Origin: Rhizobiales bacterium dw_265
Lineage (GTDB): Bacteria; Pseudomonadota; Alphaproteobacteria; Micropepsales; Micropepsaceae
NCBI GenBank assembly: GCA_018449595.1
Contig: JAAVUU010000001.1
Coordinates: 806,001-870,000, forward strand
Reading direction: 5' to 3'
Length of the DNA: 64,000 nt
The notes beneath the pieces were generated by a model that searched no databases, was not told the DNA's origin, and saw only the letters and a program-made list of their open reading frames with translations. Shown here in pieces: positions 57,482-64,000 of this stretch. How positions within the stretch are numbered: the first letter of the stretch is position 1; each line of letters begins with the position of its first letter. A program made the translations under genes and the position numbers.

Positions 57482-57784
57482 CTAGCCCACCGCCATGACA
57501 TCTTCCACGGCCTCTGGGTTCTTCTCGATCACCATCAGAAGAACCCTGCCGGCGACATCGATCTTCTTGTTCTGCTCCCAGCCCTCGATCGTCCTGGCCG
57601 GGACGCCGAATTTGCGCTCGAAATCCTTGGGACTCTTGGCGACCTTGCGCACAATCGCCTTGACCCTGGCGGCTGGCATCGGGTCGACGACGCGGCTTTC
57701 AAGCGCCACTTCGCCCCGGCGGTGCGCCTGGACTTCCTTCAGCGCCGCTTCGATTTCGAGGCCGATTTTCGTCCGCTTCGCCAT
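57482..57784 (-). CDS. HigA/YiaG-like antitoxin (XRE-family helix-turn-helix)
   Basis: A 100-residue protein whose DNA-binding part is SPKDFERKFGVPARTIEGWE (about residues 51-70), a helix-turn-helix as in COG2944-type antitoxins. It lies nine bases after the toxin gene, in the toxin-first order usual for higBA. It should neutralise the toxin and repress the shared promoter, which carries two dyads. Confidence 0.85.
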   Translation of the reverse strand: MAKRTKIGLEIEAALKEVQAHRRGEVALESRVVDPMPAARVKAIVRKVAKSPKDFERKFGVPARTIEGWEQNKKIDVAGRVLLMVIEKNPEAVEDVMAVG

Positions 57785-57793
57785 AACGCTCTC

Positions 57794-58108
57794 CTACAAA
57801 CTGTCCACGAAGGCTTTGATGGCTTTCTTGTCCGCGGCCGAAAGGTCTTCCCGGTCGGCCTTGGCATATGCCATCAGCATATACGCCACATCGTCTTCCA
57901 CCATGGCGACGTAGATCGCTCTACCGCCGCCGCTTTTGCCTTTGCCGCCCATGGCGAAGCGGATCTTGCGCGCGCCGCCCGTGCCCATGATGACATCGCC
58001 AGCGGTGTGATCGCTCGCAATTTCCATTTCCACCGCTTCCAACTCTTCCTTGGTGGCGCCCAGCTTTTTGACGGCCTTCAGGAAGGTTTTGGTGCGGTAA
58101 ATCTCCAT
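57794..58108 (-). CDS. HigB/RelE-family toxin
   Basis: A 104-residue RelE-superfamily protein, probably a ribosome-dependent mRNA interferase. GGARKIRFAMGGKGKSGGGR (about residues 44-63), then IYVAMVEDDVAYMLMAYAK and DLSAADKKAIKAFVDSL follow the COG4737 pattern closely. The ATG lies about eight bases from a consensus -10 box, so the mRNA may be nearly leaderless. Confidence 0.88.
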   Translation of the reverse strand: MEIYRTKTFLKAVKKLGATKEELEAVEMEIASDHTAGDVIMGTGGARKIRFAMGGKGKSGGGRAIYVAMVEDDVAYMLMAYAKADREDLSAADKKAIKAFVDSL

Positions 58109-58116
58109 TGCGGCAA

Positions 58117-58145
58117 TGTATACGCTGTTGGCGTATCATCGTCAA
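58117..58145 (-). promoter_or_regulatory. Promoter of the toxin-antitoxin pair
   Basis: TTGACG (58140-58145) and TATACA (58117-58122) on the minus strand with a 17-base spacer, the best sigma-70 match in the window. The expected start point is within a few bases of the toxin ATG at 58108. Confidence 0.75.
58120..58136. promoter_or_regulatory. Operator 1 of the toxin-antitoxin pair
   Basis: ATACGC-TGTTG-GCGTAT, a perfect six-base dyad with five-base spacer. It overlaps the -10 box and spacer of the promoter, so a bound repressor would block RNA polymerase. Confidence 0.75.
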
Positions 58146-58151
58146 GATGTA

Positions 58152-58168
58152 ATACGCCGATAGCGTAT
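58152..58168. promoter_or_regulatory. Operator 2 of the toxin-antitoxin pair
   Basis: ATACGC-CGATA-GCGTAT, the same half sites and spacing as operator 1, centred 32 bp away (about three helical turns), just upstream of the -35 box. Equal phasing suggests cooperative binding of the antitoxin. Confidence 0.75.
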
Positions 58169-58179
58169 GCACCTCGCCC

Positions 58180-59796
58180 CTACTGCGCCTTGGCGAAATC
58201 CAGCATGGCGGCGGCGATCTCGCGCTCGCCCATGATGACCCTGGTGGCCCCCAGCGCCAGCAGATGGTCAACCTCGGCGTCGAAATGGGCCCGGGCGATG
58301 ATCGCCAGCCCGGGATTGGCCTTGCGCGCCTGTTCGACGATCTGGCCCGCCTCGAAGGCTTCGGGAATAGCGACGAACAGCAGTTTCGCCTGGGCCAGGT
58401 TGGCGGCGGCCAGCACATCGTCGCGGGCGGCATTGCCCCGGATATGTTCGATGCCGGGATCGCCCACCGCGCCCTCTTCCAGCACCAGCAGCGGCAGCCT
58501 GTCCTTGATGCCGTCGGCGACCATATGGCCCACCCGGCCATAGCCCACCACCACGGCATGGCCGGTCAGGTGTGTCGGCTCGGGCGCGGGGCGCGGCATG
58601 TCGGGGGCGGGCGGCACCCTGGGCGAGGCCTCGCGGCGGGCGGCAATCGCGAACAGCAGCGGATTGAGGAAGATCGACAGGATCGAGGCCCCCAGGATCA
58701 GGTCGCGGGCCTTTTCCGGCAGTATCCCCAGCCCGATCCCCAGGTCGGCCAGGATGAAGGAGAATTCGCCGATCTGCGCCAGGCTGACGGCGATGGTGGC
58801 GGCGCTGGCGCTTTTGACGCCGAACAGCCGCAGCAGCAGATAGGCCGCGACGCCGCCCGCCACCACGATGGCGAAGCTCACCGCCAGCGCCACCGGCGCC
58901 TCGACCACCACGCGCGGGTTGAACAGCATGCCGACCGAGACGAAGAACAGCACCGCGAAGGCGTCGCGCAGCGGCAGCGATTCCTCCGCCGCGCGCTGCG
59001 ACAAGGGCGAGCCCGACAGGATCATGCCGGCGAAGAAGGCCCCCAGCGCGATGGAGACCCCGAACAGTTCCGCCGCCACGAAGGCCACGCCCAGCGCCAC
59101 CGACAGCACCGCCAGGCGGAACAGTTCGCGGCTGCCGGTATGGGCGATGTAATGCAGCACCGCCGGGATCACCCGCCGCCCGATCACCACCATCAGGGCG
59201 GCGAACAGCGCCAGCTTGCCCAGGGTCAGCGCCAGGCTCTGCGCCAGCGCGCCCAGGTCGACGCCGCCGCCCTTCAGCGCCGGGGCCAAAGGCGGCAACA
59301 GCACCAGCACCAGCACGGTCATCAGATCCTGCACCACCAGCCAGCCGATGGCGATCTTGCCGCGCCCGGTCTCGGTCAGGCGGCGATCCTGCAGCGCCCG
59401 CATCACCACCACAGTGGAGGCGACCGACAGGCAGAGGCCGAACACCAGCCCATGCGCCAGCGGCCAGCCGAACAGCAGGCCGGCGCCGACCCCCAACCCG
59501 ACAATGGCCGCCATCTGCAGCACCGCGCCCGGCACCACCACGGCTTTGACCGCCAGAAGGTCCTTGGGCTGGAAATGCAGCCCCACCCCGAACATCAGCA
59601 GGATGACGCCGATATCGGCCAGTTGCAGGGTCAGGTGGCTGTCGGCGACATAGCCGGGGGTGAAGGGCCCCATCAGCACCCCCGCCATCAGATAGCCCAC
59701 CAGCGGCGGCAGCTTCAGCCGCTGGGCGGCGGTCCCCAGCACAAAGGCCAGGACGATGCCGATGACGATGACGGCGATGAGGGGGGAATGTTCCAT
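58180..59796 (-). CDS. CPA2-family cation/proton antiporter with TrkA-N domain (YbaL/KefB-like)
   Basis: A 538-residue protein. The first 390 residues hold about twelve membrane helices of the Na+/H+ exchanger fold (GYLMAGVLMGPFTPGYVADS, QDLMTVLVLVLLPPLAP, GAFFAGMILSGSPLSQRAAE, VSLAQIGEFSFILADLGIG). A cytosolic Rossmann TrkA-N domain follows (GHAVVVGYGRVGHMVADGIK). It likely exports K+ under NAD or thiol control. Start ATG 59796 by family match; no strong ribosome binding site. Confidence 0.92.
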   Translation of the reverse strand: MEHSPLIAVIVIGIVLAFVLGTAAQRLKLPPLVGYLMAGVLMGPFTPGYVADSHLTLQLADIGVILLMFGVGLHFQPKDLLAVKAVVVPGAVLQMAAIVGLGVGAGLLFGWPLAHGLVFGLCLSVASTVVVMRALQDRRLTETGRGKIAIGWLVVQDLMTVLVLVLLPPLAPALKGGGVDLGALAQSLALTLGKLALFAALMVVIGRRVIPAVLHYIAHTGSRELFRLAVLSVALGVAFVAAELFGVSIALGAFFAGMILSGSPLSQRAAEESLPLRDAFAVLFFVSVGMLFNPRVVVEAPVALAVSFAIVVAGGVAAYLLLRLFGVKSASAATIAVSLAQIGEFSFILADLGIGLGILPEKARDLILGASILSIFLNPLLFAIAARREASPRVPPAPDMPRPAPEPTHLTGHAVVVGYGRVGHMVADGIKDRLPLLVLEEGAVGDPGIEHIRGNAARDDVLAAANLAQAKLLFVAIPEAFEAGQIVEQARKANPGLAIIARAHFDAEVDHLLALGATRVIMGEREIAAAMLDFAKAQ

Positions 59797-59857
59797 GGGG
59801 AGAGTATAGGGAACCGACCCGGCTTGTGCGAATGCGCAACCATGGCGCAAACCGAAT

Positions 59858-59906
59858 TGTCATCCCCTTCCCTCGCGATGCTTCGCATCGCTCGCCGGGG
59901 ATGACA
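59858..59906. repeat. TGTCATCCCC palindromic element
   Basis: TGTCATCCCC and GGGGATGACA bracket a CGATGCTTCGCATCG hairpin. The arms match the outer arms of 35076-35214, so the two are relatives of different complexity. Confidence 0.7.
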
Positions 59907-59918
59907 GTCGGGCGACAA

Positions 59919-60665
59919 TCAGCCGGAGAGCTTGGCCATCAGCGCGTCGCTGAATTCGTAGTTGCCGTAGACATTCTGGACATCGTCATGATCGTCGAGC
60001 ACCTCGATCAGCTTCATCAGGGTCTCGCCGGCGTCATCGGCCACCTGCACCATGTTCTGCGGCCGCCACACGATGGCGGCGGACGCCGGCGGGCCCAGCC
60101 TGGCTTCCAGCGCGTCGCGCACGGCGGCGAAGTCTTCCATGCCGGTGAGGAATTCATGGCCTTCTTCGGTCGTCACGCATTCATTGGCGCCGCATTCCAG
60201 CGCCGCCTCCAGCATCGCGTCCTCGCTGCCCTTGTCCAGCGGATAGGAGATCACGCCGACATGGTCGAACATGAAGCTGACCGAGCCGGTTTCGCCCATC
60301 GCGCCGCCATGCTTGGCGAAGGCGGCGCGCACATCGGCTGAAGTGCGGTTCTTGTTATCTGTCATCGTTTCCACGATGAGCGCTGTACCGCCGGGGCCGC
60401 GGCCCTCATAGCGGATCTCGTCGTAATTCTCGGCATCGCCGCCCGTGGCCTTGGCGATGGCGCGGGCGATATTGTCCTTGGGCACCGACTCCGCCTTGGC
60501 GGCGATGATGGCGGTGCGCAGCCGGGGATTGTGCGCCGGGTCGGGCAGCCCCGACTTGGCGGCCACGGTGATTTCGCGGCTGAGCTTGGCAAAGAGCTTG
60601 GAACGCTCCTTGTCCTGCTTGCCCTTGCGGAACATGATGTTTTTGAACTGACTGTGGCCGGCCAT
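59919..60665 (-). CDS. yebC: YebC/PmpR family protein
   Basis: A 248-residue protein starting [20 protein letters not shown], with [25 protein letters not shown] and [14 protein letters not shown], full length for the family. Members were called transcription regulators; recent work assigns some a role in relieving ribosome stalling. AAGGA nine bases upstream fixes ATG 60665. Confidence 0.96.
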   Translation of the reverse strand: MAGHSQFKNIMFRKGKQDKERSKLFAKLSREITVAAKSGLPDPAHNPRLRTAIIAAKAESVPKDNIARAIAKATGGDAENYDEIRYEGRGPGGTALIVETMTDNKNRTSADVRAAFAKHGGAMGETGSVSFMFDHVGVISYPLDKGSEDAMLEAALECGANECVTTEEGHEFLTGMEDFAAVRDALEARLGPPASAAIVWRPQNMVQVADDAGETLMKLIEVLDDHDDVQNVYGNYEFSDALMAKLSG

Positions 60666-60793
60666 GGGAATATTTCCTTCTCGCCGGTGAGATACAGGGG
60701 CGGCCCCCCTCTTTTCAAGCCCGCCCGCACCTGCGCAGGATGGGGGCCATTTCCGGCGTCCCATTTCCCCCATTTTCCCTGCAGGAGAGCCTC

Positions 60794-61312
60794 ATGACCA
60801 CATTGAGCATGGACCCCCTCACCCTTACCCATGTCCTGATTACCCTGATCGCCATTGTCAGCGGCCTTGTCGTCCTGGCCCAGATGCTGAAAAGCGAATT
60901 GCACAGCGGCTGGACCGGCACCTTCCTGGCCACCAGCGTCCTGACCAGCGCCACCGGCTTCCTGTTCCACCAGGCCGGTGCCCAGCCCACGCCCGGCCAG
61001 GTGATCGGCGTGGTCGCGCTGGTTATTCTGGTCCCGACCCTGGTCGGCCTGTACCTCAAGCACCTGGCGGGGGTCTGGCGGCCGATCTATGTCGTGGGGG
61101 CGGTGATCTCGCTCTATCTGAATGTGTTTGTGCTGATCATCCAGTCCTTCATCAAGATCCCGCCGCTGCATGCCCTGGCGCCCAGCATCCCGCCCAGCGG
61201 CCCGGTCTTCGCCGCCACCCAGCTGGTTGTGCTGGTGGGTTTTGTGATTGCCGGCTGGCTGGCGGTGAAGCGTTTCCATCCCCTGACGGCGTTGGCGACA
61301 CCGGCGGAATGA
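60794..61312 (+). CDS. Membrane protein coupled to metallo-beta-lactamase gene
   Basis: A 172-residue protein with four hydrophobic helices (HVLITLIAIVSGLVVLA, SVLTSATGFLFH, VIGVVALVILVPTLVGLYL, FAATQLVVLVGFVIAGWLAV). AGGAG lies six bases before ATG 60794. The stop overlaps the next ATG by four bases. I do not recognise a named family. Confidence 0.8.
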   Translation: MTTLSMDPLTLTHVLITLIAIVSGLVVLAQMLKSELHSGWTGTFLATSVLTSATGFLFHQAGAQPTPGQVIGVVALVILVPTLVGLYLKHLAGVWRPIYVVGAVISLYLNVFVLIIQSFIKIPPLHALAPSIPPSGPVFAATQLVVLVGFVIAGWLAVKRFHPLTALATPAE

Positions 61313-62241
61313 GGCGTGTCACGCTTGGCGTGTTGCTGATGGCGGCAACGGCGGCGCAAGCGGCCGACCTTCCTTTTGCCGCCGAACGGATTGCCTGGAA
61401 CAAGCCGCTCAAGCCATTCCATGTCATCGGCAATATCTATTATGTCGGGCCGGCCGGGGTTTCGAGCTTCCTGATCGTGACACCCAAGGGCGACATCCTC
61501 ACCGATGGCGCCCTGCCGGAATCCGCTCCGCTGATCGAAAAGAACATCCGGGCGCTGGGCTTCAAGCTGTCGGATGTGAAGATCATCCTCAACAGCCACG
61601 CACATTTCGATCATTCGGGTGGATTGGCGCGGTTGAAGCGCGACACCGGCGCCAGTCTGTATGCCGGGACGCCCGATGTGCCGGTGCTGGAAAGCGGCCA
61701 TATCGCCTTTGGCCCCGCCGCCAGGGTGGATGCGCCGCCCGTGCATGTGGATCATCCGGTCCAAGACGGCGAAACCGTCAGCCTTGGCGGCGTCACCCTG
61801 ACGGCGCATATCACGCCCGGCCACACCCAGGGCTGCACCACCTGGACTTATGAAGTGCCCCCTCCGGCCTTCGCCGGCTCAAGAGCCGGCTACGCCCACC
61901 TACCCCGCATAGCGGGGGAGGAACACCCTCTGACAGTGATGTTCTTCTGTTCGATCTCGGTGGCGGGCAATCCGCTGGTGGGCAACGCCGCCTATCCCAA
62001 CATCGTCAGCGACTATCGCGCCAGCTTCGCCAGACTTGCCAAGATGAAGGCCGATATCTTCTTCGCCCCGCATGGCGTGCAGTTCGGCCTGGCCGCGAAG
62101 CTGGCGAAGATGAAAACCGGCGCGCCCAATCCTTTTGTGGACCCGGCCGAGAAAGATCGCTTCCTAGCGGCGGCGCGGGCGGATTTCGACAAGGAACTGG
62201 CCAAGGAAACGGCAAGACAACAGGCCGCCGCAAAGCCCTGA
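61309..62241 (+). CDS. Subclass B3 metallo-beta-lactamase with in-frame repeat insertion
   Basis: A 310-residue exported zinc hydrolase. Signal peptide about 1-19 (MAATAAQAAD). Zinc ligands: HAHFDH at 97-102, His172 (PGHTQGCTTWTYEV) and His255 (FAPHGVQFG), the B3 set, with no Cys ligand. Residues about 184-206 (PPPAFAGSRAGYAHLPRIAG, then EEH) are encoded by a palindromic repeat copy and lengthen the loop after the His172 strand by roughly 18 residues compared with L1. The frame stays open through it. Enzymes of this type hydrolyse beta-lactams, but many environmental relatives have other or weak activity. Confidence 0.9.
   Translation: MRRVTLGVLLMAATAAQAADLPFAAERIAWNKPLKPFHVIGNIYYVGPAGVSSFLIVTPKGDILTDGALPESAPLIEKNIRALGFKLSDVKIILNSHAHFDHSGGLARLKRDTGASLYAGTPDVPVLESGHIAFGPAARVDAPPVHVDHPVQDGETVSLGGVTLTAHITPGHTQGCTTWTYEVPPPAFAGSRAGYAHLPRIAGEEHPLTVMFFCSISVAGNPLVGNAAYPNIVSDYRASFARLAKMKADIFFAPHGVQFGLAAKLAKMKTGAPNPFVDPAEKDRFLAAARADFDKELAKETARQQAAAKP
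61857..61925 (-). repeat. CTCCCCCG palindromic element inside the metallo-beta-lactamase gene
   Basis: Read on the minus strand it begins GTTCCTCCCCCGCTATGCGG, has a central hairpin GCCGGCTC-TT-GAGCCGGC and ends GGCCGGAGGGGG. It aligns without gaps to 35574-35640 with about nine to eleven differences, several of them paired changes that keep the central stem. It is 69 bp, 23 codons, so the host frame is intact. Confidence 0.85.
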
Positions 62242-62275
62242 AACCCGCCTGCGTCAGAAAGGCCGCAATTGCGGC

Positions 62276-62304
62276 TTGACATTAGTTTGGAACGTTTCTA
62301 AGTA
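62276..62304 (+). promoter_or_regulatory. Probable ahpC promoter
   Basis: TTGACA (62276-62281) followed after 17 bases by TAAGTA, about 38 bases before the ahpC ATG. The -35 box is perfect; the -10 is weak. No clear OxyR site was identified. Confidence 0.55.
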
Positions 62305-62342
62305 TCGCTCGCAACTAGAACTCTTCCAAGGAATACCCCAAA

Positions 62343-62885
62343 ATGCTGACCATCGGCGACAAATTCCCCGATTTCTCCGTCCAGGGCGTGGTTTCCACCA
62401 ACCCGGCCACCGCCTTCAAGGACTTCACCCAGGCGAGCGACGCCGGCAAGTGGAAGCTGGTCTTCTTCTGGCCCAAGGACTTCACCTTCGTCTGCCCGAC
62501 CGAGATCGCCGGCTTCGGCAAGCTGAACGCCGACTTCGCCGATCGCGACACCGTGATCTATGGCGTCTCGACCGACAGCGAGTTCGTCCACCTGGCCTGG
62601 CGCAACAACCATGCCGACCTCAAGGACCTGCCCTTCCCGATGCTGGCGGACACCAACCGCCGCCTCTCCACCGCGCTGGGCATTCTTGACGCCGAGGCCG
62701 GTGTCGCCAAGCGCGCCACCTTCCTGGTCGATCCCGAAGGCATCATCCGCTTCGTCTATGTCACCGACATGAGCGTCGGCCGCAACCCGGCGGAAGTGCT
62801 GCGGGTGCTGGACGCGCTGCAGACCGACGAACTGTGCCCCTGCAACTGGAACAAGGGCGAAGAGGTCCTGAAGCCGGCCGCTTAG
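62343..62885 (+). CDS. ahpC: Alkyl hydroperoxide reductase AhpC (peroxiredoxin)
   Basis: A 180-residue peroxiredoxin. Peroxidatic Cys51 lies in KDFTFVCPTEIAGF; further cysteines at about 165 and 167 (DELCPCNWNKG) are the resolving site in the AhpC type that is reduced by AhpD. Reduces H2O2, organic peroxides and peroxynitrite. AAGGA lies upstream of ATG 62343. AhpD follows downstream. Confidence 0.96.
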   Translation: MLTIGDKFPDFSVQGVVSTNPATAFKDFTQASDAGKWKLVFFWPKDFTFVCPTEIAGFGKLNADFADRDTVIYGVSTDSEFVHLAWRNNHADLKDLPFPMLADTNRRLSTALGILDAEAGVAKRATFLVDPEGIIRFVYVTDMSVGRNPAEVLRVLDALQTDELCPCNWNKGEEVLKPAA

Positions 62886-62901
62886 TCGCCGCCTGAATAC
62901 A

Positions 62902-62944
62902 AAGACGCCGCCTCCTCCCCTCCCCAATCGGCGGCGTCTTCTTT
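62902..62944 (+). terminator. First terminator after ahpC
   Basis: AAGACGCCGCC pairs perfectly with GGCGGCGTCTT (11 pairs) around a 17-base loop and is followed by CTTTG. Confidence 0.75.
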
Positions 62945-62979
62945 GCCCTCATCCCTGAAAAGGGATGAGGGCCTTTTCT
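62945..62979 (+). terminator. Second terminator after ahpC
   Basis: GCCCTCATCCCT pairs with AGGGATGAGGGC (12 pairs) around four bases and is followed by CTTTTCT. It stands directly after the first hairpin and 31 bases before ahpD. Confidence 0.75.
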
Positions 62980-63010
62980 GCCAAGGCCCACTTCCAAGGA
63001 AAACGTCCCC

Positions 63011-63568
63011 ATGTCCCTCGAAGCCCTGAAGAACGCCTTGCCCGAATATGCCAGGGATTTGAAACTGAACCTGTCGTCGCTGGCGGGCGAGGCCGGCCTG
63101 ACCGAGCAGCAGCGCGCCGGCACCTTCATCGCCTGCGCCCTGGCGTCGCGCGAGCGCAGCACCACCAGCGCGATCTTCAGCGAATTCGCCCCCAAGCTGT
63201 CGCCCGAGGCGCTGACCGCCGCCCGCGCCGCCGCGAGCATCATGGCGATGAACAACATCTATTACCGCTTCACCCATCTGGCCTCGGCGCCCGACTACAA
63301 GACGCTTCCCGCCCGGCTGCGCATGAACGTGATCGCCAAGCCCGGCGTGGACAAGGCGGATTTCGAACTGTGGTGCCTGGCGGTGTCGGCCATCAACGGC
63401 TGCGGCGTCTGCATCGACAGCCATGAAAAGATCCTGCGCGACGCCGGCCTCACCGCCGAGCAGATCCAGGCCGCAGTGCGCATCGCCGCCACCGTGCATG
63501 CCGTCGCCGCCACCCTGGACGGCGAAGCCCATTCGGCCGATATCGCGATCAACGAAGTCGCGGCCTAG
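63011..63568 (+). CDS. ahpD: Alkylhydroperoxidase AhpD
   Basis: A 185-residue CMD-family protein that transfers electrons from lipoamide to AhpC. The active site is [12 protein letters not shown] (Cys131, Cys134, His138) with the relay Glu in [12 protein letters not shown] (Glu119). Pairing with AhpC is the known mycobacterial-type arrangement. Its stop overlaps the convergent dioxygenase stop. Confidence 0.95.
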   Translation: MSLEALKNALPEYARDLKLNLSSLAGEAGLTEQQRAGTFIACALASRERSTTSAIFSEFAPKLSPEALTAARAAASIMAMNNIYYRFTHLASAPDYKTLPARLRMNVIAKPGVDKADFELWCLAVSAINGCGVCIDSHEKILRDAGLTAEQIQAAVRIAATVHAVAATLDGEAHSADIAINEVAA

Positions 63569-64000
63569 CCGAAGCTGTAGGCATCCATTCTGAGACTGCC
63601 GAAGGTCGCGCTGCTGTGAAGCCGCGCGGCCTTCGCCTTTTCGCCGCCCGCGCCAAACGCGACATGCAGCGGCACGAAATGTTCCTCGCTGGGCTGGGCC
63701 GTCGCGGCATGGGGAGCCTGGGCGCGGTAATCGGCCAGCGCCGCTTCGTCGCCCGCCATCACGCGGTCATGAATCCAGTCTGAAAATTCCCGGCTCCATG
63801 CCGGCTCCGGCGATCCGGGCGGGGCGATGCGGCGCAGGTTGTGGACAAAGCCGCCCGAGCCCAGCACCAGCACATTGTCGGCGCGCAGACCCGCCAGCTT
63901 GCGGCCCAGCGCGATGTGGTGCGCCGCGCCCAGATGGCTCTGCACCGACAACTGCACCACCGGAATGTCGGCATCGGGATACATCAGCATCAGCGGCACC
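63565..64000 (-). CDS. LigB-type (4,5-DOPA extradiol-like) dioxygenase, C-terminal part
   Basis: About 145 residues are visible; the 5' end lies beyond base 64000. [34 protein letters not shown] and [15 protein letters not shown] match the C-terminal half of class III extradiol ring-cleavage dioxygenases of the YgiD/DODA group (His in SGGFVHN and EEHFVPLH). Substrate unknown. Confidence 0.85.
   Translation of the reverse strand, partial: VPLMLMYPDADIPVVQLSVQSHLGAAHHIALGRKLAGLRADNVLVLGSGGFVHNLRRIAPPGSPEPAWSREFSDWIHDRVMAGDEAALADYRAQAPHAATAQPSEEHFVPLHVAFGAGGEKAKAARLHSSATFGSLRMDAYSFG

Noticed and set aside
57482..58168. Genomic island or prophage around the toxin-antitoxin genes
   Set aside because: Flanking genes are housekeeping, composition is normal, and no integrase, tRNA junction or direct repeats are seen.

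Overview
The window is a densely packed, GC-rich chromosomal segment from an alphaproteobacterium. The evidence is gene content and order: an mreBCD-mrdA-rodA cluster, tolQRAB-pal-cpoB followed by tilS-ftsH-folP-glmM, ruvCAB, branched-chain amino acid genes with leader-peptide control, and a GcrA/CtrA-era style of very tight overlaps (ATGA, TGATG) between neighbours. I cannot fix the genus; a Rhizomicrobium/Micropepsaceae-like or Rhodobiaceae-like lineage is only a guess. No phage, plasmid backbone, transposase or CRISPR array is visible.

Layout. 1-3551 (minus): oxidative pentose phosphate operon gnd-zwf-pgl followed by a GH15 glycosidase that runs off the left edge. 3.7-8.5 kb (plus): malic enzyme-phosphotransacetylase fusion and a TPR/O-GlcNAc-transferase-like protein. 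8.5-10.8 kb: cupin dioxygenase-like protein and SDR dehydrogenase, divergent from a GntR regulator, with a dyad between them. 10.9 kb: tRNA-Lys(CUU). 11.3-17.0 kb (minus): mreB-mreC-mreD-mrdA-rodA, the cell-elongation machinery. 17.1-18.9 kb (minus): leuA with a leader peptide carrying four consecutive Leu codons. 19-24.5 kb (plus): two ABC transporters, one osmoprotectant-type with fused permease and binding protein, one with a duplicated permease and no binding protein. 24.6-29 kb (minus): soluble histidine kinase, then M28 peptidase-GFA protein-purT. 29.2-33.3 kb (minus): ilvB-ilvN and ilvC, with a complete transcription attenuator in front of ilvB. 33.3-35.5 kb: miaA, serB and a small protein. 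35.6-42.2 kb: degP, mrp, folA, a GNAT, an RcnB-like protein, purA and small lipoproteins. 42.2-54 kb (minus): Tol-Pal, tilS, ftsH, folP, glmM, thiD. 54-57.4 kb (minus): ybgC, GNAT, ruvB, a 46-residue coupled small ORF, ruvA, ruvC. 57.5-58.2 kb: HigBA-like toxin-antitoxin pair with twin operators. 58.2-64 kb: CPA2 antiporter, YebC, a membrane protein coupled to a subclass B3 metallo-beta-lactamase, ahpC, ahpD and a partial LigB-type dioxygenase.

Themes. Most genes are core metabolism, envelope and repair. The most interesting items are small or structural. (1) The folP product reads like the mobile sulfonamide-resistance Sul1/Sul2 enzymes rather than ordinary dihydropteroate synthase, and it sits directly before glmM as in the known sul2-glmM fragments. 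(2) A palindromic repeat of about 68 bp, also present in two intergenic regions here, is inserted in frame in the B3 metallo-beta-lactamase gene. (3) leuA and ilvB have two differently built leader-peptide control regions, the ilvB one apparently leaderless. (4) The HigBA promoter carries two identical-half-site dyads 32 bp apart.
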